The notes under the pieces: model-generated
Seen by the model: only the letters and a program-made list of their open reading frames with translations
Databases searched by the model: none
Told to the model about the DNA's origin: nothing
Position numbers and translations under genes: made by a program
NCBI GenBank assembly: GCA_027382625.1
Contig: JAJKFJ010021259.1
Span: forward strand, 86,116 to 150,115
From: Tetmemena sp. SeJ-2015
Taxonomy: Eukaryota > Ciliophora > Spirotrichea > Sporadotrichida > Oxytrichidae
DNA: 64,000 nucleotides
Direction of reading: 5' to 3'
Part shown: positions 10,606 to 21,931 of the stretch, one piece after another
Position numbering within the stretch: position 1 is the first letter of the stretch
Layout: each line of letters begins with the position of its first letter

Positions 10606-11580
10606 TCACTATAAAAGATTCTAATTCTTTTTTGTGTTTCTAACTTTGACGGTTCTCGTAGTTTTTAGGTTTACTTCGTAAATGTGAAGCAGACCCTCCT
10701 AATCTAAGAACACCCATGTGTTGTTTTTCATGATTAAGCAATCATAAATATAATGAATGTTGTCTTTCTCAAAGTAACGAGAGTTAGGAATATTAGCCTG
10801 GAAGGTTGGATTCCCTTTGAAAACCACTAAATCAGGATTCTCTTGAATAGTCGCATTCATAGGTACAGGTCTATGATTAATATATTTATTGATTTAACCT
10901 ATATTTAAAAATGATTGCCTTTCTACTCCTCCCATTAAATCACCAGGTCAAACAGTTTGGAATTTGAAAGCTGTAAAATCTAGTTTCTAGACTTAGTAGC
11001 CTATTTTTAAGTGCCTCCAAAGAATTATATTCTATCCTCAGAATTAGGATCTCTCTTGAAAAGCATAGGGTTTATCAATTAAAAGCCATTGGTGATTGGA
11101 ATCCTCTTGAAGTCCGCCTCTTTCAAAAAAAATAAATTGAAAATATTAAAAAAATGAAATTATTCTAAGACAAATCTAGATACTCGATATCATCCTAGCA
11201 GCCAAAAACAATGAAAAGATAGTCGTTCATGATAAAGTGGCAGTGTTAATTTCTAGGTCTCTGAAGCAATGGGAAGTCCTCATCTAGGTCTGCTACCAAT
11301 TAGTCTCCCTCCTTATCAAAAGTGATTCTGAATTTCTTGCACTAAAATAATTATTGAATCAATCGATAACTAATTGAATCTTTTTTGCAGTCAGTCTTCG
11401 CCTCATCACTTAAATTGAAGCATCTTCCCTTATAGTCTCCTCCTATCATATAGAGACACTCGTCTCTGACAAATACGGTTGAGTTGCTGAATATCAATCT
11501 GTTATCTGTAAATATCTACACCTCCTCATTCTTCTCTCTCAAATATTCCCAGATCGTCATTCTTGAGTTCAAGCCAACAT
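10606..11580 (-). CDS. Kelch-repeat family protein (copy 2), 5' end missing
   Basis: Stop TGA 10606-10608. Blades in order: ECLYMIGGDYKGRCF, HCHFIMNDYLFIVFGCQDDIEYLDLS, LINPMLFKRD...RIQFFGGTQKQ, VVFKGNPTFQANIPNSRYFE, and NNTWVFLDQEGLLHIYEV. Two IESs (11139-11156 and 10898-10902) restore the frame. Upstream the frame stays open (NVGLNSRMTIWEYL) and runs into a poor-quality AT block at 11620, so the true start is not visible; ATG at about 11559 is the first in-frame Met. Confidence 0.7.
10898..10902. other. Ultra-short IES-like insert, pointer ATTTAA (5 bp)
   Basis: Direct repeats ATTTAA at 10892-10897 and 10903-10908, only 11 bp apart. Deleting one unit makes NHFQINKYINHRPVPMNA continuous. 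It could also be a tandem slip in the assembly. Confidence 0.5.
11139..11156. other. IES, pointer AAATT (18 bp)
   Basis: Direct repeats AAATT at 11134-11138 and 11157-11161. Removal joins EYLDLSQNNL to FFLKEADFKRIP, collinear with the other kelch copies. Confidence 0.65.
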
Positions 11581-11599
11581 TAAATAGAAGAATTATTTA

Positions 11600-12500
11600 A
11601 TTAAAGGAACTTTTATAGCTAAGAATTAAAAAAAAAAGCAAACAAATTTTTTAAATGGTATGACAAAGCTTTGTAAGATTTTTAATTTAAACCCTCTTTT
11701 AACTCAACTTGGAAATCCTAAAAACCAAATAAATTAAAAAAATTTTATTTTAATCTTTTCTAATAGTTGTTTAATTTTCGAACCCCTTTTAAAAAATTTT
11801 TTGGGAAGGGGGTTTATTTTAAAAAATTGTTAATAAAATTTTTTTAATTTTTTGAAAGATTTTCCATTTTTGAATTTTAAAAAAAAGTAGCTAAACAAAA
11901 ATTGAAGATATATTTTTTTTGGCATAAAATCAAAAAAAGAAAAAAATTTTAAATAAATTTTGTTTTGCTATCCTTTTTTTTAAAAGGTTCAAAAGGAATT
12001 TTAAAAATAAAAAAATTTTTGGGGTTTCTTTTTTGAAATATCCAAATTTTAAAAAAATTTCAATTGAAAATGTGGAGATGAAAAAACTTTTGAGAAAATT
12101 TTTTTTACCCCCAGGTTTTTTAAAAATTTTGAAAAATTTTAATTAAAAAATGAATACTTTTTTTTATTTAAAAATTCCTGGAAATTCTTTGCGTTATTAT
12201 AAATTATGCAATAAATTATCTATTAAAATGCCAATGAGAATGTGTCTTATTTCAGGGAAATGTTTCTATTGATTAAAAATCTCTACTATTTAAGAAATGA
12301 AGATTTTATTTAAGAATCTCTGCATTTATGATTACAAAGCCCTCTTTTAGTTTTTTTATTTTTCCGCCATCATCCCAGAAAGATTCCTGATACTTAAACT
12401 TATTGGGTTTTTTGTAAATTACCATTTCAAAAATTTGGCAATAAATTAATTCTAATAAAATTTTTGAAAAAATTTTTAAAAGGGAAATAGTTAGGGGCCC
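11600..12500. other. Homopolymer-rich AT block
   Basis: Long A/T runs with stray G/C runs, most marked at 11620-12200. No frame can be supported. It separates the 5' side of the kelch copy 2 gene from the basic-protein gene. Confidence 0.5.
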
Positions 12501-12507
12501 CTTTCCT

Positions 12508-12963
12508 TCACCTCTTAAAAATAAGCACATAAACATATTCTTCGCATAGCATCATACTCTCATCTGAAGAAGATTCTGACTCTGACCCGTGATAAACTTC
12601 TTTACTTTAGCTGTTCCTGCTAAGCTCCAGTCTATCAGGTTTTTGATTTGACCTCTGCAGTTTATTTGCTTCCTTTTAATCTCGCTTTCTTTAGCCTCCC
12701 TACTTGGATTCTTATTTGGCCTCCTCTTTCTTATTTCTTCTTGGGTTTGCTCTCCCTCTTTTGCCAGTGACGTTCTCTTCGCTATTTCTTCTTTTCTTCT
12801 CTCTATTATTGGGGAAATCTGCAGTTTTCTTGCTTTACTAGTTATCGACAACTGTGTGGCAAAGTGAGCTCTAGCTATCAATCTCAATTGGCTCTTACTT
12901 TACTTTAGACAGAAAACTAAACCCTTGTGCTTTCTAGGAAGTGAAATCTTAAATATAAACCAT
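12508..12963 (-). CDS. Small basic, Lys/Arg-rich protein of unknown function
   Basis: Continuous 151-residue frame from ATG 12963 (MVYIQDFTSQKAQGFSF) to TGA 12508 with TAA/TAG as Gln. The middle is strongly basic (NNREKKRRNSEEN, KRGRANPRRNKKEEAKQE, QRKRDQKEANKLQR) and is followed by an acidic serine patch (GSESESSSDES). Composition suggests a nucleic-acid-binding or nuclear protein, but no domain is recognised. An overlapping frame at 12552-12887 is longer under the standard code but lacks these patterned blocks. The neighbouring gene at 13398-14615 has similar composition. Confidence 0.6.
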
Positions 12964-13397
12964 GTATATTCATTATAAGTTAATTATAAAAAGTGTTGAT
13001 GATTCCTTAGTTTATATGAAATCCTGGTTAAGAAGGAGGAGCTTAAAATTATAAAGAAGAATTCAATTAAAATCAAAAGTATGAATAATGCAGTTAATAA
13101 AAGGTCTGATGAGCACTTACTAATCTCTTAAGAAGAAAATAAATAAATAGTTCCAGTCTGTGCTATCCTATCCCCAAAGGAGAGATCAACTAAGAAAAAT
13201 ATAATATGTTCTTGAATTATATAATCATAATGACTTGGCACTTCAAAACAATCTAATCTGAAAGCTTTAATATTTTTCAATGTAAACAGGCGCAGATCCA
13301 ATATGTTTAATTAATTGAATAAATTAATTCATTAATCTTTAAAGTTTCCAGCACTATCTTTGCTGGTACGACAGTGGCTATGGTGTCTAAAAGCTCT

Positions 13398-14615
13398 TCA
13401 AAATAAATTAAGTTAAAATTTTTCTCTATCTTTGGTTATTGTTTGGTTAAATTAGTCCTCCTTATTTATTGTGAGGGTTTTTCTTGAGCTTGCTATCATA
13501 AGATGAATTTTGACTTTTAAGACCATATATATTTTATAAGATTAATCTTCAGAAATTTCATCATCAAACTCATTATCATCTATGCTGCTTTCAAAGCAAC
13601 CTATATTGTCTTTCCTCTTATCGTCCCTTTTCTAATTATTCTTCTCTCCTCCTCTATAATAAGGTTAAATATATTTTAGTGAATGGATTCTTATTCAAAG
13701 AAAATTGTTGTCAATTTATTTTAAAAATTTTACCTTTAAAAATCTGGCTATGAGACCCTATTATAGGTACTCCTCTTCTTTTCCTCTTCTCTTTATGGTT
13801 TTTTGCTTTAAGTCTTAGCTTTAACCCCGGGCTAATTACCTAGAGCTCCAAACCTGCTCTCTCGTCCCATGCTGTTTCTTTGTTAAATCTACTATGGCCT
13901 ATTTTAGTTTTCATTGCATTCGCTCTTTATATCTGATACGCTTTATGAGTCTGGGGCACCACCATTCTTCATTTGTCTTGCTTGGCTCTTTGCAGCGTCT
14001 AGTCCTTTCTGCTTATTTTCTTTCTGGGGGTTTTAAATGGCAGAAGCCTAGATTTCCAAAAAAGTCTCCTCCTCTTGTATCACCTCTTCTTTATGAGTTT
14101 GTTTGCTGTTGGCTTTAATTCTGATGGCCGAAAGTCATCTGTGAGTAACTCTAAGAGCGTTGGTCCTTCCTTTCTTGTACAAAATTTAAAAATAAGCAGA
14201 TTATTTATATAATTAATATTAGCTTGTGAGCCATATAAAATAAGAAAGAGGTGTGAATAATTATTCATCATCCCTCATTACCTGGTTAAAATGGGGCTTA
14301 ATTAGGCTGTGCATTTCCATAGAACTGATTTAATCTGGTTTGACTTTAATTGGAAGTTGAAGGATTGAAATCTGCAAAAAAAAATTTTAAAAAGCGAAAT
14401 AAAATATTAAATCTATTCTCTAAGAGAAGGTGGCTACTATTCCACTCTATTATTTGCAAGCTTGTTGATTTTAATTTCTACTGTATTAGGATTTGCGCTA
14501 GAATGGCCTGCTCTCTTGATTCTGATTTTAGTTTGGAAGTTGTCCTTTTTTCTATTGATGAAGCTTAACCAGTCCTTCAATATCTGCTCCACTTTTGTAA
14601 ATTTATAAGTAAGAA
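13398..14615 (-). CDS. Basic protein of unknown function, frame uncertain
   Basis: Coding-like segments on the minus strand in this order: KVEQILKDWLSFINRKKDN, NPNTVEIKINKLANNRVE, TLLELLTDDFRPSELKPTA, then KIGHSRFNKETAWDERAG and KRRGVPIIGSHSQIF, and finally an acidic stretch (CFESSIDDNEFDDEISED) ending at TGA 13398-13400. In the middle, two frames are both plausible and one contains a TGA. IESs are likely between the segments but I could not fix the pointers. No domain is recognised. Confidence 0.4.
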
Positions 14616-14859
14616 TACAACAGCATAAAATTTATTGTTAAGTGCAGCATAGAGCATTTCAAGCTATGATTTGCTACATTTATAAATTAATTTGGATTAT
14701 AATTATCTATGATTGAGAAGCTTGAGAATTGATGTAAAACATAGATGCATAGTAAAGTTTACACTTATACGATTTAAATTGATGGTCTAGCCCCAAGACT
14801 CAATTAATTTCACCACACTTTCATATCTCTCAAGATAGTTAAAATAATAATAAAACTGT

Positions 14860-15754
14860 TCAATTATAAATACATATACACTTCTTAAAATTAAATGAAT
14901 GATTCATTTCAATTAAATTTTGATAAAAGTTATGGTAAGTAAGTCTTGACTGATGAATTAGATCATCAAGTTTAGTCAAAACCTTTTAAACTTCTTTATT
15001 AGAAGTACTTGGGTCGCCTATAAGTTATCTTAAAAGGTCCTCTGATTGCTCAAGAGTAGTTTCTAGTTCCTTATCTTCTTCAATATTCTGCCAAAGCTAA
15101 CGAGCTTGGCCGTTCAGAAAATTTAGTAAACTTAATAAATATTTATGAAATTTGTTGCTAATAGCATTCTATCGATGATTTTCTTGTTCAACTCTTACAA
15201 AACTAGACAAATAAATATGATATAGTAAAAATTTAATCTGAAAATTTAACAAATTCAAATCTTATTAAAATTGTCATAAATTTTTAGATTTACTTATTTT
15301 AAACTCTTACCTTCTCTTCTTCTGTCTTTATCTGAGGGACTAGGAGATACCTTAGAAAAGCTCTTTCCTTTTATCTTTATTTTACTCCGCTGATTGGCCT
15401 GGGTTACCGCCATTTTGCTATTACCCTTTCTCTAGCTCATTAATAAATAAATATTACCTTAATTAATAATTAAGAGAATTCACCAAATCTCTAATCCTCC
15501 TATCTCTGATCTTGGACTACACTTATAAAATCAATTAGGTATTTTCTCTAATAAGACTAGTCAAAATCGTTAGAGTTTTGATGTGTTGATTGCACGTGCT
15601 GGACAATGCAAACGAAGCAAAAATTTTATTTGCATTCATTGCAAGTCAAAGAAGGTAATGTGTGTTTGTGCTCCTCAGCCTACTCTTAATAAAATTATGA
15701 TAAAGCATTTATTTATTAATTAGATGGCTGCTTATTTGCGGGAATCTGATTCAT
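14860..15754 (-). CDS. B-box-type zinc-finger coiled-coil protein (copy 1)
   Basis: Start ATG 15754 (MNQIPANKQPSNQQINALS), stop TGA 14860-14862. A zinc finger CNECKQNFCFVCIVQH...H has spacing C-x2-C-x4-C-x2-C-x3-H-x4-H. It is followed by a basic Ser/Lys linker (QRSKIKIKGKSFSKVSPSPS) and a helical C-terminal half (LWQNIEEDKELETTLEQSE, KLDDLIHQSRLTYHNF). A 119-bp GT-AG intron (15192-15310) and a 26-bp GT-AG intron ending near 15430 give one frame; the second can also be read as a 23-bp excision between TATTAAT repeats. It starts 135 bp downstream of the kelch copy 1 stop on the same strand. It resembles the N-terminal half of the fused B-box/kelch gene at 27858-30708. Confidence 0.7.
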
Positions 15755-15888
15755 ATAATTATATCACTATCGGTTATGAATTAGTATAAATAAACCTCCT
15801 CCTAAATCGACAACAATATTTTTGTTGCTGCTATCTCATAATAAAAAATAATTTAAGATATGAAATCTCTTTTATACTAAATAATTAC

Positions 15889-17703
15889 TCAATTAAATTC
15901 TTACTCACACCCCTGAATGAAATATTAATCTTCCATATCTTCTTCTTTTTATTCTTATTCTTCTTCCTCTTCTTTTATTTCTATTTTAATTTTTGAATTC
16001 TTATATGTTGCTTATAAGGGCTGTTGGTAATTTTCCTATTCTAATGTTGAAACTTTGCCACCAGGTGTTTCAAAGTCTAAGAAGATAAACTTGCCTGTGA
16101 TGTCCGAGAATACCCATCGCTTTAGATCAGGGGTGCACATTTTATTCTGCCAATTAGAATGGAAGTTCAACTTCCCCAAGTTTGAAAAGTCTAGAGAGTT
16201 GTATTCTGGGGATGAAGTAGAAACTTTGATAGAAACTGATTAATTTAGAAACAATTTGCCACCTGCTAGCTACTCTTCATTTAGATTAGAAGGTTTGTTA
16301 GTGATAACCACAGTAAAAAATAACAATTTGATACGTTTTTAAATTAGAAATAAATTTATTAAGATTTTTACATCTTCGAATTGATTATCATAAGGTTTAA
16401 TTAATTTGTTTAAAAAATTTGATTTCAGTAAGCTTGTGTATCTAGCTCTGATCGCTTTCATTTACAGACCAAGCCTCATTTGAATTTCCTTGAACTTATT
16501 CGTTATAGCGCTCCTACTTCCCTCCGAAGAACAAAAAACTATCTTGATCCTCTGGATGAAGGAACACCATCATAATACAATTTAGAATAGCTTTAAATAT
16601 ACAATTTCCTAAATCATTGACTTAACACAAAATGGCATGTTCAAAGTTACCTCTTTGAAGCCAACTTTTGAGTTTCTTTCAAAAGCCTGCAAATCTAAAT
16701 ACTCGAAAGTTGAGTGGTATTTGTTACGCGAGTATCTCTCGCTCTTGAAGTAGTTGCGATATCTTCCGAAAATTACAAAGATCCTACCACCATGATAAAA
16801 GCAAGAGTGCTTGAATCTACCTTTGCACAGCCTTGGCATTTCCTTAACCTGGCAAAGTATTTTATTCTCTTCAAATGGAATTAGTTAGTTAAAGAACTAA
16901 AGCTAGAAAACAGACTAAGACTCTGTGTAGGTCTTCTTAGCATAGCTGAATTCTCCTCCTGTGAGTACTACTCTATTATCCGGTAAGTAGCACCAACCGT
17001 AATTTCTGCATATACTGAAATTCCCTGGGATATATACCAACTCATGAGAGGCAGAAGACTTATCAAATTTCAAATAGGAAATCACAGAAGGAATCCCATG
17101 CTCATCTTTACCTTCTAATCCTATCACGAAGGTTCGTTGAATTATAATGTAAGGACAATTATTTGAGAATATTAGAATTTGTGTCCCATTTTAGCCTTGG
17201 AAATCCATTTAAGCTACCATCAACTAGTTCAGAATCTTACCTTTGAACTCTTTTATCAAGTAACTGCTCTCTGATTTTTTGAACTCAAATTTGTCCATGC
17301 TTGCTTAAAGAGCCACTTCTGATCCAGATATCAAATTTCCTTTCTAATTGAACGACTATTCTTCCTATTTGACAGTGCTCTCAGAGATATCGATTTCAAA
17401 AGCCTGGGAATACATCTATTTCGAGTCTTTGTTCCAAAAGAACACTGAATGACTAACTCTCTGATCATCAAGATACCTTATTTAAGCAAGCTTCTCACGT
17501 GCCTCCTTTTCTTTCATTTCTTCTTTAAAATACTCATTCATGATCTTTTCATAGCTCTTTTGTTTTTTTCGCATTTCTTTATCCTGCTCTTTCAAAAGCG
17601 CTTTTAGCTGTCTCTTCTTCTCTCGTGGATTAAGATTCTCAATAACTAATTCGTTGTCTTAAAGTGTAGCTTCTTTTTAGTCTGTATATATTGGAACTTG
17701 CAT
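15889..17703 (-). CDS. Kelch-repeat family protein (copy 1), complete, two IESs
   Basis: Start ATG 17703 (MQVPIYTDQKEATLQ; a TGA lies just upstream in frame), stop TGA 15889-15891. An N-terminal charged coiled coil (NPREKKRQLKALLKEQDKE, NEYFKEEMKEKEAREKL) precedes kelch blades: SHSVFFWNKDSKQMYS, YIPGNFSICRNYGWCYLPDN with VVLTGGEFS, RFKHSCFYHGGRIFVIFGRY with FEYLDL, SFLFFGGKQERYNE, and GKFIFLDFETPGGK. It ends in a Glu-rich tail. Removal of IESs 16574-16612 and 16333-16415 gives one open frame. This is the best-preserved of the three kelch copies. Predicted protein-binding propeller; partners unknown. Confidence 0.8.
16333..16415. other. IES, pointer AATTTGAT (83 bp)
   Basis: Perfect 8-bp direct repeats AATTTGAT at 16325-16332 and 16416-16423. 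Removal shifts frame by one and produces HKLTEIKLLFFTVVITNK, running into the last kelch blade. No GT-AG intron does this. Confidence 0.85.
16574..16612. other. IES, pointer ATCAT (39 bp)
   Basis: Direct repeats ATCAT at 16569-16573 and 16613-16617. Removal gives CVKSMMVFLHPEDQDSFLFF, matching the paralogue's LINPMLFKRDPNSEDRIQFF. A 53-bp GT-AG intron is possible but would delete conserved residues. Confidence 0.8.
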
Positions 17704-17759
17704 TTAGTTTTCTATTTTTGGAATACATGAGGCCTATTTTGCTTTATATTCTCAAAATA

Positions 17760-18483
17760 ATAGAGTGTTAAGAGAAAAGGATAATCTAAAATTATGTAAT
17801 TTTTAATTCAGAAGATATTTCATTTAATAAAAATAGGGAAATGGTAAAAGTTTAGGAAAATCATTCCTAAATATATCTCGTAGTAAATTCATAATCATAA
17901 TGTGAATTTAGATTTAACTATATTTAATATTTTCTAAGTAATCGCAAAGTTGCCTATAAAATATCTTAACTCCCTCCAGTACTGATAAGCATTTTAATTT
18001 TTCAAATGGCTATTGAACAGCTTTGGCTACACAATTCCTCTATATGCTTAGCACTTCTTCAAGATTTTAAGATATTTGGATTTCTAGCTCCAAAATTAAA
18101 TTTTTTATTTAAAAAATTGCGACTTCAATTTAAGCTATTTCGTTATCCTTGCTTTGTTCTCTTATTCAAGGAGCAGTCTATTTATTAATTTTTTAAACAT
18201 TTTTCTTCTTTTTTGCATTTTTCTATTCTCATTAAGCAGAGTCAATCTCTTCCTTTTATATAATTAAATATTATGTGACTTTAATCTTAAATTAGCTTCT
18301 TCCTTTTCCATTTTTACCTTAATCGCAATATTTTCCAGTTTCACTTATTCCATGATAATTCTAAAATATATATTTTTAACTTCATAATATTTTCCTTTTT
18401 ATAAATTAAGATTCTTCCTTATTTTTCAAAGAAAGTGAGAATTTAAATCACAATCGGTCGAGAATAATAAATCAATTGAATAC
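17760..18483. other. Divergent intergenic spacer
   Basis: AT-rich, with no supported frame, between the divergent kelch copy 1 gene (minus) and the membrane-protein gene at 18484 (plus). Both promoters should lie here, but no motif can be named with confidence. Confidence 0.5.
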
Positions 18484-21400
18484 ATGGCACTGACATTGAA
18501 CAGTAGTAATATGTTGGCCATATTACTACTGGCTGTGCAAACTTTCTTTGCTGGCTCAGTTAAAGGCTACTACTTTGAAATATACGACTCCCAGAGCTGC
18601 AAGGAGTGCCTTCAAAACGCAACCAGATTCGTATGCAGAAATGACTACCAGCAGTCATTTAGCTATTGCTGCGACACAAATTCAAAGAATTAAATTACAA
18701 AAAAAATTAATCAATAAAGCATAGTAAAGAAAATGAGTTTTAAGACTCTTATGAGATGAGATAAATTAAGTGAATGATAAAACCTCAGCTTGCAAAATGA
18801 GTTTCTGCTCCCCAGATGCTCAGACACTATCGATGAAGATCCAAACTTGTCCTTATATTTAGAAGAACTGCGGATTTCAAACTCCTAATCTATATCTGAA
18901 AATATTTTACTCCTTTACAAATTCCTTCGTATATTTAGGATCTGAGTTACGGCCAGCAACTTAACATAACACTGGACAAAGATAGCTTAGACCAGTTTGA
19001 AACTTGCTTCTGGTCTGTGGTTGCTGGAGATCTATCTCTAATGGATCCCACCTCAATAGATAGCATGATTTTCAATATCTCCATAGTGGAGGTGACAGAC
19101 GTCTTCCTTTACATTAACAATGGGACATTTTGAATATCTTAGTGATTACTATTTTTTGTTTAGACTTCTCCAAGTAAAGCCAAAAACTAAACCTATGCTC
19201 AGACAGGAAACATATTCTAACGCGAAATAGACACAACAAACCTAATCAAGAGAATTTGAAAGTCTTCTTAAATTTGTTCATTTAGGTTTATTGTACATCA
19301 CTGCAATTGCTTATGGGATGAGTCCGAAGGTGAATGTATCTATCGAATATGTGTAACTTCAGCCTTAGACTGTATATCCTGACTGCGAGCACAACTTCCT
19401 AATGTACATGGATGATGGGACCTTGATTTGCCTGAACTAATCATAACTTGAAGTTGGCAACAACTCCAACCAAACCATCAATACAAATCTAACCAATCGA
19501 GGTAACTTTACTTTTATGCATACAGTATTGTACATAAGTTCTTTAAAATACTTTACAATTCAACCTAATCAAAGGAGCTAAAAGGCGGACTTCATGTCTG
19601 CTTTCTTGCTTGTTTCACTTATCATGGGCTACTTCATGTACTGGTTAGCCACAATTTAAATAGTGAGAATAAATAAATTCTTCTCTCTTTAAAGTGCTTT
19701 AAATGATAGAGAACAAATTCTAAAAAAAGGCTGAAGATGAGGAGGAAGACGCCTCCGACTTTCAGACCATAGGATCATAATTGTATTTTGCAATCATTTT
19801 TAAAGGATTGGAAGACGAGGAGGGCTTGGTAGACTTGGTTGGCCCCTTTGACAAAGAAGGAGAGTAGCTGCTCTCTCAGGGATTGGGCATACTAGATTCT
19901 CCTAAATCTATTGTTCATCAAATAAACTCTATTTTTTTAGATTCAAGCTTTCATAAGTTGACGAGTGCTAACTAAGAAAAGAGTAAGAGGATACAGAAGT
20001 ATCAACCAAAGGAGGACCTCTTAAATATGTAAGCAGACTTCAATCGAGACTTGGACTTTCATTAAACAGGTTTTTAACACTTAATTATGAATTTTAGTAT
20101 TATTTCAGTCGGATTTCAAGAGCGAGTCAAGATAGAACAGTAGAAATGGAGGAAATCTAGATTTGAAGAGCAAAACTTCTTGGATAAAGAGTCCAAGCCA
20201 AAAAATTTTCAAACTATTACTTTTCAGAAAATGCTTTAAAATTTAGCAGGCGATCGAGCAATTTAGAACCTTATAGGAAAATGTGGAGGAACAAAAGGGC
20301 TCTACTCCTATCAGGCAGAGTTCTTTTTAAATATTTATCACAGCTTTTTGTCATCTGGATTTAATTAATTCTAAGTAGTCTGTGAAGAGCAGCTAAAGAA
20401 TATAGCAGAACTAGCACTTCAGTGAGGCATCATTCTTTATTTGAGATAAGATATTTTTACATCTCCAAAGAAGAAGAGTTCATTACTCCAAACGAATTAG
20501 CCAAAGTTTTCTCAGTTCGAAAATTTAGCCTTCTTCGTAAATTTCCATAGCAAGGGGCTTAAACTTTCTTCTCAGGAGAACTAAGACCCAGCTCCTACTT
20601 CAGCCTCCGGCCGTGAGGAGGGCTCAGTTCAACCGAGCTAGTAACCTCCTAGCAGTAGCTCTGAGCAGAGAGATGCTTCGATAAGCGACTATTGTAATGT
20701 TAGCAACAGTATTCAGTAAAATAATATCCTTGAAGGAAGAGTTGATCTCAGCCATAGACTTCAACCTAAAGTCTCCTCAATAAGAAGGAGCAGCCTAGAT
20801 CAATCGTATTTCAAATTTTTGCTTATTATTTAAGCGTATATAAAAGTAAAAAGCTTATTCTATGAGAATCCGCTTATAAAAACTATACTTGTGTATAACT
20901 TTATTAGATCAATCAAGATGATAATTCATTCCAGAGACAAGAAAATAAAAGTGTAATTTATTACATATCATTTTTTATGAAACTTCTTAAGATGAAGCCT
21001 CAGACAGGATTAATCAATTTATTCATACACTTTCCTAATTTATTTTCTTTCAGGTTTTTCGGATCAACACCACTTTTTAGTGAGCTAAAAATAATCTCAC
21101 CTTAGAAAGTAGCAATCCTAAACCCTAGGGAAAAAATTTGAAGAAGATAACTCAAAATATTTTCTCACTTATCATTTAAATAAGACAAAGAACTGAAAGA
21201 GAAGCAAACAAGTTCCTTCTTCCCTTTTGGTAAAAGCAAAACCCGAACAGGTTAGATTGTTGAGAAGTATCTTAGACCTTTCCTTTTAAATAACTCTAAA
21301 TATTTTCCACAGATAGAGCTCTCAATCTCTGACTGGCACATTCAAATAGTAGACCTTCTCTAATACGGAGGGAGCAAGCTCTTCTCATTAGAAGAATTCC

Positions 21401-21648
21401 CCTCTCAAAAGCTATAAAGATAGCAGACAATATCATCATAGTTTTATTATATGAGTACTATTATTTAAGTTCATAATTTAAATAAGCTCTTGATGAACTT
21501 GGACTCAACTCAAGCAGGAAAACATTCTTAAAGACTGCAAGCAACGATAACATCGGAGAGGGTGGCTTCATCAGTGAAAAACTTATAATTTAATTTATCT
21601 TTAACTAGCGAAGAATAGCAAGCATCAAAATCATCTGTCTGTAATTGA
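18484..21648 (+). CDS. Cys-rich type I membrane protein (family copy 1)
   Basis: ATG 18484 starts a signal peptide (MLAILLLAVQTFFAGSVKG). The ectodomain begins SCKECLQNATRFVC...SYCC and continues through CKMSFCSPDAQ, NITLDKDSLDQFETCFW and PDCEHNFLMYMDDGTLICL with many N-glycosylation sequons. A transmembrane helix (MSAFLLVSLIMGYFMYWLA) is followed by a long cytoplasmic region: acidic (KAEDEEEDASDFQ), then LVDLVGPFDKEGEQLLSQG, Ser/Pro-rich blocks and a final IELSISDWHIQIVDLLQ segment. TGA at 21646-21648. Several short introns or IESs break it (for example around 18910-18940 and 19500-19570); I fixed frames by domain continuity, not by every border. Homologous to the next two genes. Likely a surface receptor or adhesion protein. 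Confidence 0.65.
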
Positions 21649-21931
21649 TTTCTGAATTACAAGCCAATAATTTATACTTACTTTATCTATCGATAATTTA
21701 CTAACTTTTAGGGAAGCTGTTATACTTTGATAATCGGTAGCTGCCTCAATTTAATTTTTAGACTATATACAAATTTATTACTATAAAGCTGCCAAATTTG
21801 ATTAAAAAAATTGCAATTCCACTGGAAAAATAAACATGGGAGGGACACTTGATATTCGAAACCATAAAACTCATTCTAAATATTAACTAAACGTTGCATC
21901 TTTGAAGAATTAAGCCCAACCAACTTATAAA

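Noticed and set aside
12552..12887. 111-codon minus-strand ORF under the standard code
   Set aside because: The overlapping frame from ATG 12963 to TGA 12508, with TAA/TAG as Gln, is longer and shows patterned basic and acidic blocks.
15192..15310. IES with 9-bp pointer GTAAGAGTT in B-box copy 1
   Set aside because: Excision at the pointer gives a TGA; GT-AG splicing at the same repeats gives a clean frame, so it is called an intron.
16055..16243. Plus-strand ORF of 62 codons
   Set aside because: It is the antisense shadow of the last kelch exon (GKFIFLDFETPGGK) on the minus strand.
16550..16602. 53-bp GT-AG intron in kelch copy 1
   Set aside because: It restores frame but removes residues conserved in the paralogues; the ATCAT pointer-flanked IES keeps them.
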